From positions 2,078,407 through 2,142,406 of the forward strand of contig JAJEKB010021931.1 in the NCBI GenBank assembly GCA_022393335.1: a stretch of DNA of 64,000 nucleotides, read 5' to 3'. Made by a program: the position numbers and the translations under genes. A model generated the notes under the pieces. It saw only the letters and a program-made list of their open reading frames with translations, did no database searches and was not told where the DNA came from. The stretch is from Macrotrachela quadricornifera. Lineage: Eukaryota; Rotifera; Eurotatoria; Philodinida; Philodinidae. The stretch's first letter is position 1; the number at the start of each line of letters is the position of its first letter. Shown here one piece after another: positions 44,662 to 54,919 of this stretch.

Positions 44662-45298
44662 ATGAGATACAGTAAAAAACAAAGTGAAAACGTGTATTAT
44701 GCGAGATTGAGCGACCATAAGTCAAATAGACGAGTTGCACGCAAATACATTATAATAGTGGTGGTCGCTGTGATTATACTCATGGTTTTTTCTGTTTGTC
44801 TGTGGCAGCTGCTGCGGCGACGGTAAGTCAAGTGCTTGAAAAGCGTGATATAGAATATTTCGTTTCATTAGACGTAGCTCATCTCACATCGATGGTTCAA
44901 CGACGAAAATCAAATGTGTCACGTGTTTTAATTTAACTATGACGACAGTGTCTAACGAGAAAAACAACAATACGACACTTTCGAAATCCCATGATCTCGC
45001 AACGTCGAGTACTTTTCAAGTCAACGAGGATACTACGACACTTCAGAACATAGTTATTAATTTAACTTTGACGACAGTGTCTTATGAGGAAAACAACAAT
45101 ACAACACTTTCGAAATCCGATGATCTCGCAATGTCGAGTACTTTTCAAGTCAACAAGTATACTACGGCACTTCAGAATACAGTTACTCAGCCTGGTAAAT
45201 ATTTTCTCATATTCATCAGACCTCATTTTTTGTCGTGTTCTTATATCATGAAAAAAATTTGGTTAGCCCTGCTTCTGATTTACTCCCGAAGGATCTGA
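44662..45298 (+). CDS. membrane protein with tandem Thr/Ser-rich repeats, at least two exons
   Basis: Exon 1 runs from ATG 44662 to 44822 and codes a short basic head, then a membrane helix (YIIIVVVAVIILMVFSVCLW) followed by LLRRR. It ends at a perfect GTAAGT donor. The 49-bp intron ends in TTTCATTAG at 44871. Exon 2 starts at 44872 and stays in frame (RSSSHIDGSTTK...). It contains two copies of a 43-residue unit, LTMTTVSNEKNNNTTLSKSH... and LTLTTVSYEENNNTTLSKSD..., rich in NxS/T sites. A donor-like GTAAAT after CAGCCTG (45194) suggests that more exons may follow; otherwise the frame stops at 45298. The orientation suggests a type II protein with a glycosylated outer stalk. The family is unknown. 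The starting ATG at 44939 that a simple frame search gives is internal to exon 2. Confidence 0.6.
44927..45186 (+). repeat. coding tandem duplication, unit about 129 bp
   Basis: Unit one (ttaactatgacgacagtgtc ...) and unit two (ttaactttgacgacagtgtc ...) are nearly identical over about 125 bp, for example both contain gatctcgcaacgtcgagtac or gatctcgcaatgtcgagtac. Confidence 0.85.
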
Positions 45299-45561
45299 TA
45301 TATTTCAAAAAATTTTCATCCTTAATAATCATTAACTGCTTCTAAGCCTGATACAGTTGATATGGTTGATAGTAATTTAGCCACTTTAAAGTGAAAATCA
45401 ACTAAAACGTGAACTAATGAAGATACAATAATAACATTTTTCCGCGAGTGACTAAAATTTCTGGTGAAGTCAGAATACAAAGCAATCAGGATTCAGCTCA
45501 AATGTATCGAAACTAGACCGCTATGTAAAAAAAAATCGTTCCTTCCAGAATAAAAAAAAGC

Positions 45562-45674
45562 AGGTTTCGGCAAATTTCAATGTTGGTGAGGTTCTTTTTC
45601 CACTCTGGTAGAGGTTTTTTCTTCGTCAGAACCCCTAAAAAAGCGTTTCATGTACATTGCATTTGCTGAAACCT
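45562..45674. repeat. 113-bp inverted-repeat element
   Basis: The ends AGGTTTCGGCAAAT and ATTTGCTGAAACCT are inverted with one mismatch. The interior has no feature. It may be a very small MITE. Confidence 0.55.
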
Positions 45675-46772
45675 CGTGATAGGGTTTTGAGGGAAGTATT
45701 TTCATTTTCGAATATACACGCTTCAACACAATATGACCATATTTGACAATATTACATCTAAAGGTCATATACATTATTCATATGATGCATTGACTGAAGC
45801 GGCCGTTGATACCGATCTGTCAGTGGAATGGCGCGGTGGACGATGATGTGGTTGATTAATCTTTTTCCTTTCGGCAGCAATAGTTTAGGATCAGTTTTCT
45901 AGAGATACATTTTATTATTTGGCAGGAGTTCTTCAACATGATAAAGATGTGCACAACAGATCGTAGTATCCTGTAGGATAATTAAGAGTTATTTTTACGA
46001 TTCCACAGCAAAAATCGAGCGCTAAAGTGATGAATCATTTGTTAATCCCAGTGAATAAGAGCGATTTGCAATCGCTAAAGAACCTCCATTTCATGCAATA
46101 CATTGTGTTTATGAATCAAAATGTAACTTAGTCAGAGCGTTTCTGAGCACTAATTCATAATATGAGAGCAAGGAATTCTTTTCCTAGTGATGTCAGCGTT
46201 GTTACTCGAACATATGAATATTTATCAGGGAAAATGTTTTGCTATAAAACGTCGGATAGATTTTGAAGTTTTTTGTGTGAAGGAAAACATTCTGTGTTTA
46301 AACTTAACTATGAGACAGTTTTGATAATATATTTGCAACCCAACTAGCCGTGATATTATATGGCACTGTTTGGGTTTTCAAATACTCCAAAGTTTTGATA
46401 CAGCATCTAGTTAGGAAAGATCAAATGGTCCCGCCGGACAAGTGACCAAATTTGACTCATCATCCGACTCATCTGAGAAGTAACGTTCGTTGGATGAGAA
46501 TTCATGCGACCCTAAGCTGAAGGCTTTTCGCAAAACCGATGTATGATTGGAATTTGAAATACGATGAAATCGCTTCAATCGCAAACGAGAATGTTACATC
46601 TGTTGCAACCTGTGAGATGGGAAACTAAAAAAATTGTATTCTTTCAATTGTTCAGGGGTGTCTTAACTCCCGCCATGATCCAAACTCTGGTAAGCTTTTC
46701 TGTTTTTTCTGAAGAGACCTCATGAAAACTTTTAGATCTTTTATGAAAAGTCTTATCTAACTATCTACTATG
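45675..46772. other. spacer, possible transposon debris
   Basis: GC is slightly higher than around. On the minus strand near 46430-46505 a short acidic stretch reads SSNERYFSDESDDESNLVTC, similar in style to the acidic N-termini of some transposases, but no continuing frame exists. Confidence 0.3.
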
Positions 46773-47293
46773 CAGGATGACTCACAAGTTAGATAACACA
46801 GTTTTTTATTCAATTTATTTCTTATACATCACCAGTTAAAGCTCATATTTATACTGCAGACATATCCTTGATTATTTAACTTACTCTGCAGTTTCGACTA
46901 GTATGGAATGAGAATTTGTTGAGAAACGTACTAATACGTCTCACGCACTTAACCCTTTACGTCCGGATGTTGCCATATGGCAACATTGAGCTAATATTTT
47001 GTGCAGAATTGACGTATAGTGATGGTTTATCATTTTTTTAACAATTCGATAATTATGCCCACACATTTCAGCACATATTCATGCGTTCAGAAGAGAAAAA
47101 AAACATTCGCAGTGGAAATGACTGAGGTTCTGCGCGATGCCCCAAAAAAGCATATAAATCGTAAAAACGATTTTTTGATGCAACTGAACATTCAGTGGTG
47201 AAGGCAATTAGTGGTTAATTTTTCTCCATAGGGCTACTATGTATTGCCTCGTCAGCTACTATTATTGTATAAATTTGGACAATAAAAAATAGG

Positions 47294-47864
47294 GATGTTG
47301 CCATTTGGCAACACCCGGCCGTAAGGGAACAAAAATTTGAAAAAAGTAAAAATTTTTTTTTTGTTGTAGTCCAATAATTTGATCGTTGTTTTGGTTCAGA
47401 ATGTCAAACGAAAGCAAACTTTATCTATCGGACTATTTCTTACAGCCTTAAGATGAAATATGTCCCTAGAATACTCAAAAACATATCGACATCGTGTGAA
47501 TTTCACTTGCAATCGCTAGAGAAACTGGGAATTCGGTGAGATTCAAACAAGTTTCATAGTGTTGTATAATGGTGTAAATAGAAATAATACGTTGTGCCGT
47601 AAATATTGTTAAAATCTCACTGAATTCGCGAGCTTCTCTGGCAATTACAAGTGAAATTCACACGATTTCATTATGTTTTTGAGCATTCTTGGGACATATC
47701 TCATCTTAAAGCATATAGAAAATAGTCAGATAGATAAAGTTTGTTTTCGTTTGACATTCTGAACCAAAACAACGATCAAATTATTGGGATGCAACAAAGT
47801 GAAAAATTTTACCTTTTTCAATTTTTTGTACCCTTACGACCGGATGTTGCCAAATGGCAACATG
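47294..47864. repeat. long inverted repeat inside the TTAA element, arms about 260 bp
   Basis: The left arm 47294 to about 47555 (gatgttgccatttggcaaca ... gatcgttgttttggttcaga ... aatttcacttgcaatcgcta) is matched in inverse by about 47606 to 47864 (... agtgaaattcacacg ... tctgaaccaaaacaacgatc ... gttgccaaatggcaacatg). The loop is about 50 bp. Frames called in the middle and across the N run are artefacts. Confidence 0.9.
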
Positions 47865-47872
47865 TTCGCATT

Positions 47873-48076
47873 NNNNNNNNNNNNNNNNNNNNNNNNNNNN
47901 NNNNNNNNNNNNNNNNNNNNNNNNNNNNNNNNNNNNNNNNNNNNNNNNNNNNNNNNNNNNNNNNNNNNNNNNNNNNNNNNNNNNNNNNNNNNNNNNNNNN
48001 NNNNNNNNNNNNNNNNNNNNNNNNNNNNNNNNNNNNNNNNNNNNNNNNNNNNNNNNNNNNNNNNNNNNNNNNNNNN
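47873..48076. other. assembly gap, 204 N
   Basis: A run of 204 N immediately inside the second GTTGCC-palindrome end of the TTAA element. The inverted repeat probably caused the gap. Confidence 0.95.
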
Positions 48077-48744
48077 TTGGTGTCTTCTGGTAGCCGGCCG
48101 TAAAGGGTTAAGTAGCAATAAATCAAATTATCCTGGTTTCCTGCTAAATTTTCTTTTTTTTATATTCTAAATAATATCAATATTTGCCGCTTATATGAGA
48201 TATTTCCAGTTTCATTCTATCCGTTCAAAGCGTTTTAGATATAACTATTTGCACAAGGCGTAAAAAAACCATACAAAAACGAAATCATCCATTGAAAGCT
48301 ACCGTTATTGAGAACATTACAAAAAGAAAATTTGATTCATTGCTGCTTAAGTACATGAGACGTATTGGTACTTTTCTCAACAAATTCCCATTGTATACTA
48401 CTCGAACCTGCAGAATAAGTTAAGTAATCAAGGATGTATCTCTAGTATAAACATGAGTTCTAACTGATGATGTATAAGAAATAGATTGAACAAAAAATTG
48501 TGTCACCTGATTTATGGACCACTCTGTATATTTCACTGCAAAAAATGTTTTCTGCTAAAACTAGAAGAAAACTTTTCTGTATCGCCTTCCTTCGTCCGCC
48601 CCCTCTCCATTTCACTGAATGCGAAAAACCTCTTTAAGTTTCTTTCAGTCACATCTGTAATTAGATTTTGGGTACAAATAGATTAATTTGCTATTAGTTG
48701 AAACTAGATCGTGTTGAAGTTTTCAAGTAAACATAATCTGTATT

Positions 48745-49565
48745 CAAGAGTGTCTAAGAGTGTAGCTTCTCAAAAGAGATACTTTATAATTAAATATTAT
48801 GGCTATTTAAAACTCGATATAGCTACTTAAAATAAGGCGCGTCTTCAATATTCGTGTAACTTTTTCTTAAGTAGCTATTTAAACGATATTTGCAACTATT
48901 AAATTATTTAAATAGCTGAATTCTTTAACAAAATTTCAGAATAAAAATAAAATATTGTTTCTAAAATAATCAGTATTCATAATGATGAGCTTTTAACCAG
49001 TTATATTGATATAGTGCTGATAAATATGAATGTTTTTACTAGTCAATAATTCAAATGCGGAACTCCATTTTTTCATATTGTACAAAATTCTAATTTACAG
49101 TCAGCCAATATATATATTTGTAATATAGGTTTTTTTGTTTAATAAATAAAATATAGTTTTAAAACGCATGATCAGTTAAAATTATTTAATTTTCCTCTTT
49201 TTCACTCCCTGCTCGAATTGGAGTTGTTACATGAAAATGAGTGAGAAATAGTCATCATCAGTAATTTGAATATATCCACGTGAATAATAAATTAACGATA
49301 TAGATTTGTTTGATTAATAAATGAAATACAGTCTAACAATGGATGATTATTTAAACTTATTCAAACTGATTTATTTTTCCACCTGTGTCCTGGTGAATAT
49401 ATTAAATAGCTAGCAAAACTTTAAATAGCTATTGATATCGAGTAAGTAGTGCTGGAAAAGATTAAATAGTGCTAGCTATTTAAACTCAGAGAATGTTTTT
49501 TCTGCAAAATATTTTCAAATCGCTGAATATAGGAAAAAAGTGTCCCTTTTGAGACTGAGCCCCCT
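48745..49565. repeat. probable inverted-repeat element with internal direct repeat
   Basis: The outer stretches cttctcaaaagagatacttt (48767) and the complement of aaaaagtgtcccttttgaga (49530-49556) are inverted copies, and both sides carry agctatttaaa phrases. Inside, gtttaataaataaaatatag ... (about 49137) recurs as gattaataaatgaaatacag ... (about 49310), spaced about 175 bp. The ends are uncertain. Confidence 0.5.
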
Positions 49566-50481
49566 GGAATATTTGCTTTAAGATTATTATTTAATTGATT
49601 TTGGAGACAATATTAAGTCTAAACTTAATTATACAATAACTTTGAAGTAAATATCCCATGAATTAAATGTGTGAGTCACATCGAGTTTACTATTTTCTTT
49701 TTATGATCTAAATCATCCAAGGTTAATTTTTAATCTTTTAGTGCATATTTCTAAGCTTATAACTTTCTTACTATATGAGTTAGAGGAAATTAGTCATAGA
49801 TCATTTTGTAGAGTGTATTTTGCTGCATCTTTCTATCACAAAGACAAATTTTCAAGTGCATGTTTTAACATAGAAAATTTTATTATACAAATCGAGTCAG
49901 AACTTCTGGCTCACCTTTTATTTATCTAATTATTTAACTAATATCTATTCAGAAAGTACTAATATAGCTTAGCAAAATATTTCAAATGATTTTAAGATTA
50001 AACAAAACTTCTACTCTTTGTTTGACTTTTCCTGTCTTTTTATACCAGCCGGACGTTTCTAGTACCAATTATGTAAATATATCTAAACGGCTGTGTTTTC
50101 GTTATATATTTAAAACATTTAATTTAGAGAATCAAATCACAAAAAGAAAAACTCTCTAGCGAGTCTCCATGCAAAGACTTTTGGAGGAATAGCTTGGTGA
50201 CTCCCTGAGGAGTCTCCAGAGATTGCACGGGGGAGTCTCGAGTAAGGAAATGTCCGTCAAGAAGTATTTTGAGAAGTCTGATAGGAAAACCTCAAATGTC
50301 TGGTAAGCAAAGAGTTCAATTATTATCATATTGCATATTCTTCACTGCTACTTGAAACAGAGAAAATAAATACTGTTGATAATGAGAATGAAAATAAGAG
50401 AGAACATAATTTTCGGTGAGCTCGCCTATCAATTCGATAGAACACTATTCAAAATTATATGAAATAAAACCAAAAGAAATA
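49566..50481. other. spacer, no gene seen
   Basis: AT-rich, with a cluster of gagtctcc-like words at 50160-50250. No coding signal. Confidence 0.4.
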
Positions 50482-51393
50482 TAAAGCCCCCGACATATTA
50501 GAAGACCCCTCTATAATAGAAGACCCCCCTTGTATAAACAACGTAAAAGACATATTAGAAGACCCCTTTTTTTCTTTTAAGCTATAGTAATCTACCTTTG
50601 ATTTTTCTGCTGTATTTTTCTTTGTATATATTTTTTAATGTTCTATTCGAGTCCCCTGTTCGTTCTGACGTTAAAAAGTCACACTTGTAGTTTATTTGTC
50701 CATTCTTTCTCACGTTTCGGATGATTTATACTCGATGGATATTTTCTCTTCTACGTTCTGTTTCAAACAGTCCGTGTTTGTAATATATTCGTCTATTCTT
50801 TCTCATGTTTCACATGATTTAAATCTGAAAACTATTTTTTCTTCCTCTCTTAAATGCGAAGCAGACTGCTCTTGAATAACATCAACAAATCAGATATTGA
50901 ACAGTTCAAATTCAAGAAAAATCAGTTCACACTCAACAAAAACCAGTTCAAATTCAACAAAAGCAACTAACCTTGAAAAATATGTGGAAATGTTAAAACT
51001 TTATGTTTTTCTAGTCGTTTAATGAGATCACATTGAGTTTAAGATTAAGATTTTTGTATTGTAAAAAAGTGGTAATATAATCATAGTTGTTAATTAAATG
51101 TTTTTATGCAGTTTAGTTTGTTGTGGAAAAGAAAATATTTTGTTTTTTTTTGTTTGAAATGTTCTTTGACTACTACAGTGCGAACTTGTTTTTGTTTCTT
51201 ATACTCGCGTAGAATAAGTAAAATTATAATACTCAATATTAAAATGAAATATTACAGAAAGATACCTATGGTCATTATTATCAATACACGAAAATATCAT
51301 TTTTTCAAGGACATAATAGAAGACCCCCCTTAAAACTTTTTTATGCGAAGTCGAAATAGAAGACCCGGGTCTTCTAATATGTCGGGGACTTTA
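50482..51393. mobile_element. DNA-transposon-like element with 29-bp inverted ends and TA flanks
   Basis: The left end TAAAGCCCCCGACATATTAG (50482), followed by AAGACCC, and the right end GGGTCTTC then TAATATGTCGGGGACTTTA (to 51393) are inverted with one mismatch. The shared TA is consistent with a TA target site. Internal subterminal copies of the motif ATA(A/T)TAGAAGACCCC occur at about 50514, 50552 and 51317, as expected for transposase-binding sites. The interior (about 910 bp) has no transposase frame. Confidence 0.8.
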
Positions 51394-51736
51394 CTATCTT
51401 GAAGGTAAGATTTAAATATTTTTTATCTAGATTTGTATAAAACAATGGATATGAAAAGAAAAAATAAGACCACTACAGAACAAGAAATATCCATTACTAA
51501 TGCATTTCTATATTTTTTTCTATCACTATTTTAATGCATGATATTTAATAATGTTCTATGTATATTTCTAGAGGATTTTAGAATACTTCTATCAAGAAAA
51601 GTTTCTTCCCAGCTTATGTTTTCTTTATATTTGAGAAATCATTGATATAGAACATCAGTAAAGCATATGATAATATAGTACTTTTCTTTATAGCAATTGA
51701 AAGTTTTCTCTATTCTTCTGTACTCCACCAAATGAA

Positions 51737-52744
51737 ATGAAAAACAATATCATCGAAGTTTTTCTTTTCTCAAAATTCAAAGAAAATGCAACATTTCTTT
51801 TGATGATAATCATATTTTCTCTTTTTTTAGTACCACTTGGTACCAATTTGATAGACATTCCTCCAAATGCCGCATGGAACAACAACGGTCAAACAGTAGG
51901 AGGACAAAGTCCAACACTTTCTCGCCCTCTCGCATTATATGTAGATGATGAACAAACAATTTATGTTGCTGATTATGGAAATCACCGTATTGTGGCATGG
52001 AAATCGGGTGAAACAAATGGACAAATAGTAGCAGGTGGACATGGAGAAGGAAATGGCGCTCATCAATTGAATGGACCGATAGATGTGATCATGAATAAAG
52101 AGAGAGATAGTCTTATTATTTGTGATCGGGGAAATAGCAGAGTAGTTAGATGGCCTCGTCAAAATGGAACAACTGGAGAAATAATTATTTCGAATATCTC
52201 TTGTCTGGGTTTGATAATGGATGATAATGGATTTCTCTATGTCTCTGATACTGACAAACAGGGTGTAAGAAGATATCGAATGGGTGAATCCCAAGGAATA
52301 GTTGTAGCAGGTGGAAATGGAAAAGGAAATCGTTTTGATCAACTCAATGGGCCCAGCAACATATTCGTCGATCGAGAACATTCAGTATTTGTATCTGATT
52401 GTTATAATCACCGTGTGATGAAATGGAAAGAAGGTGCAAAAGAAGGTATTGTTGTTGCTGGTGGACAAGGAGAAGGAAATAGTTTGACACAATTGTATTA
52501 TCCTCAGGGAGTTGTAGTCGATCAATTGGGTACTGTTTATGTAGCCGATAGTATTAATCATAGAATTGTACGTTGGCCTAAAGGAGCACAACAAGGAAAT
52601 GTTATTGTCGATGGAAATAGTGACGGATCAATAGCAAATCAACTCAATTATCCCGTAGGATTATTATTTGATCGACAAGGTAATCTCTATGTTCTTGATT
52701 GGAAAAACGATCGAGTGCAGCGATTTAGCATTGAAATGCCCTGA
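51737..52744 (+). CDS. NHL-repeat beta-propeller protein
   Basis: A 335-residue frame from ATG 51737 to TGA. From about residue 60 there are six NHL-type blades, for example RPLALYVDDEQTIYVADYGN HRIV, PQGVVVDQLGTVYVADSINH RIVRW and PVGLLFDRQGNLYVLDWKND RVQRF, often followed by G-x-V-V-A-G-G-x-G-x-G-N. Six blades make a closed propeller, a protein- or ligand-binding platform; no catalytic residues are apparent. Residues 19-36 (ATFLLMIIIFSLFLVPLG) read as a signal anchor. However, this DNA (ttctctttttttag before TACCACTT) is also a perfect 3' splice site, so the true N-terminus may come from an upstream exon ending the intron at 51829. Secreted or membrane-anchored NHL proteins form large families in bdelloids. 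The role is unknown. Confidence 0.83.
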   Translation: MKNNIIEVFLFSKFKENATFLLMIIIFSLFLVPLGTNLIDIPPNAAWNNNGQTVGGQSPTLSRPLALYVDDEQTIYVADYGNHRIVAWKSGETNGQIVAGGHGEGNGAHQLNGPIDVIMNKERDSLIICDRGNSRVVRWPRQNGTTGEIIISNISCLGLIMDDNGFLYVSDTDKQGVRRYRMGESQGIVVAGGNGKGNRFDQLNGPSNIFVDREHSVFVSDCYNHRVMKWKEGAKEGIVVAGGQGEGNSLTQLYYPQGVVVDQLGTVYVADSINHRIVRWPKGAQQGNVIVDGNSDGSIANQLNYPVGLLFDRQGNLYVLDWKNDRVQRFSIEMP

Positions 52745-54059
52745 AATTAATGGGGCGAACTGATGAATAAACTTTATTTATTTTCAGCTATTGATTATTA
52801 TTTTTCATTGCTGTGTAATTTTGATTAAAAAGAAATAAATGCATGGAAATTGATGTTTATTTATATTCATGCGCCCGCACGCGTCCAGAGACACTCTGGC
52901 TGTTGGAAGCACCAAGGTCAACAGTAGCAACACAATATACGTATGTGCATAAAAGGTCTTTCCGTTATCTTTGTCTAGTAAGAGCAGTATCTCTTAGGGT
53001 TGAATTAATGGGGAAAACATACATTAATTCAATGCTAAAAAACAAAAGCAGGTAATTTATCGGAAAGCACTCATATCCCTCACGAAAAATATATAATCCT
53101 GAATTGAAATGAATATATTACTCTTTCTGTTCCAATGTAACAGTAATATATTTATTTTAAGAAAAATTGTATTTTCTATCCACCTCTAATTGAGAGTTAT
53201 TTTTAAGAGAATTATTTACTTCGATAAAATCAATGATATTGCAATGATGAGTATTACCTTCTTATATAGTATAGTAAAGCAGTGCACTTTGCTGGTCATA
53301 TGTATCATTGTTTTCATTCATATATGCACATATATGTGAAACAATGACTAAAAGAAAAGAATGATTTAGTCAAGCTATTAAAGATAGTCAGAAATGAGCC
53401 AAACATATGAACCAAGGACAATAGGCTCAGTTCATATAGATACAATGAGCCAATTAGATTGTATTCCATGTTATATTGTATTTTTATTTTCGTCTTTCTC
53501 ATCCTATATAACTATAATTAATATTATAATGACTTGATATCATTCTATAATATCGAATATAATCAATGGTTAGAGTTGTATCATTTCTATATTTCATGAA
53601 GGATTTTCTATACTAACTTCTTCAGTTTTTCACTTATTCAATACTTTATTTTTTATTCTTGTGACATCAAAAGAATAATTTAATGAGTGTCTTCTTGGTT
53701 TTAATATTCAGAAAAATATGTAGCAAATGTTTTATCAAAACACTGATGTTACTATTTAAATGATCTGATGTTGAATTACTTTCGAACAACTCGGAGTTCA
53801 TTTTCTTCAATTATTTGTCATTAAATCTTGCAAGCAATAGACTTTATCATTTTACAGGTGCAAGGTTGGATTCACACATTAATAAATGTTTTTATACACA
53901 ATAATCTAACATCTTTTTAAAGAAAAAAAAACTGAACTTGTAGAAAAAATAATGCCAAGCTTATTGTCGGCATCCTACTTATGTATAACAGCTATTACTA
54001 GTGTAAAGATAAATATAGTATGGTCTGAATGATCTATAATATTAATTGCATACATGTAT
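52745..54059. other. spacer with GC-rich hairpin motif near its start
   Basis: At about 52870 GCGCCCGCACGCGTCCAGAG is followed by ACACTCTGG; CCAGAG-ACA-CTCTGG is a small hairpin, and the motif resembles 26404. The rest is AT-rich without features. Confidence 0.45.
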
Positions 54060-54320
54060 AAATCGAATAGTTGTTACAACTTTACAATTTTTACGGCTTT
54101 ACAACTATTCAACTATTACTATATGATAGATTAAGCATGCTGCCTGTAGGATACTGCTTGTAGGATACTGCCTGCATGATGCTGCCTGTAGGATGTTGCC
54201 TGTGATAGTTGAATAGTTGGATAGTTGAATTTAAAAGTTGAATAATTGGAACGACTTAACGAGTTCTACACCACTGGTAAGGTTTAAAAGCCGTAAAGTT
54301 GTAAAGCTGGACCAACTTAA
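54060..54320. repeat. foldback with a 14-bp tandem core
   Basis: Core 54139-54205: about five units of CTGCCTGTAGGATA with small changes. It is flanked by short inverted phrases: ctttacaatttttacggctt and ttcaactattcaactatta on the left, and gatagttgaatagttg and aagccgtaaagttgtaaag on the right. Confidence 0.7.
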
Positions 54321-54907
54321 CGATTTCTACACTACTGTTTTTTTCATTAAGTGTTTTCTAGACCATACCGGCATTTTGAACAAAAACAATTGAAAAAAAA
54401 TCTTCTCTAGACAAAAAAAGTGTTGCAAAACTTTCAACGCGCATTGTATTTGTATTTTTAGAAAAATAAATGGCTATAAACGCTATATATAAACAATTAG
54501 AGTTAGTTCGTTTGGTAAATTACTCTCCTACTTAGCGTCTAAAATAATGTATCAAAACACGATGGTGAATAATAATCGATATTTATAAGTATAAATAAAT
54601 GTCGTTGGGTAGGGAACCACAATGACTGAACACTCAGGTGTTCAGTATGAGGTTCTAATGAAAGCCAACATCGATTATCCACGAAGACATTGGTATTTCA
54701 AGCAATGTTTTCTTCATTTAGCATCTATTACATTATTTTTTTATCTCTTTCAACTACGACCTTTCCGACAGATATTTTTCGTTACATAAGAAAGTGTAAC
54801 TGCGCACGTATCGTATGTAAATTATCCTTTTCATCCTTCTATATGAATCATACGACTGCTTAATCTACGCATTTCACAAAGTTTATGTGATTATAAAATA
54901 AGCAAGT
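54321..54907. other. spacer, no gene seen
   Basis: AT-rich, no recognisable feature. Confidence 0.4.
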
Positions 54908-54919
54908 TTGGCGAATCAG

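Larger units (their letters stand above)
46949..48111. mobile_element. piggyBac-like non-autonomous element(s) in a TTAA site
   Basis: The block is bounded by TTAA on both sides (46949-46952 and 48108-48111), with inverted ends TTAACCCTTTACGTCCGG and CCGGCCGTAAAGGGTTAA. TTAA duplication and CCCTTT-type ends are typical of piggyBac. Each terminal region carries the palindrome GTTGCCAnnTGGCAAC. Copies of the same ends also lie inside (GGCCGTAAGGG at 47319 and CCCTTACGACCGG at 47831), so the block is two short elements or one rearranged element around a long foldback. The right part is lost in the N gap. No transposase remains. Confidence 0.85.
46773..48526. mobile_element. mariner/Tc1-like foldback element interrupted by a TTAA insertion
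   Basis: The left arm from 46773 reads CAGGATGACTCACAAGTTAG ... ttatttcttatacatcacca ... gagaatttgttgagaaacgt ... acgcacttaa. The complement of the right arm from 48526 reads CAGAGTGGTCCATAAATCAG ... ctatttcttatacatcatca ... gggaatttgttgagaaaagt ... atgtacttaa. Arms are about 180 bp. The CAG(A/G)(A/G)TG ends recall mariner-like MITEs. The left arm is split by the element at 46949-48111. No transposase frame is seen. Confidence 0.82.

Noticed and set aside
47741..48170. ORFs of 79-128 codons across the run of N
   Set aside because: Most residues are unknown; open only because N cannot create stops.
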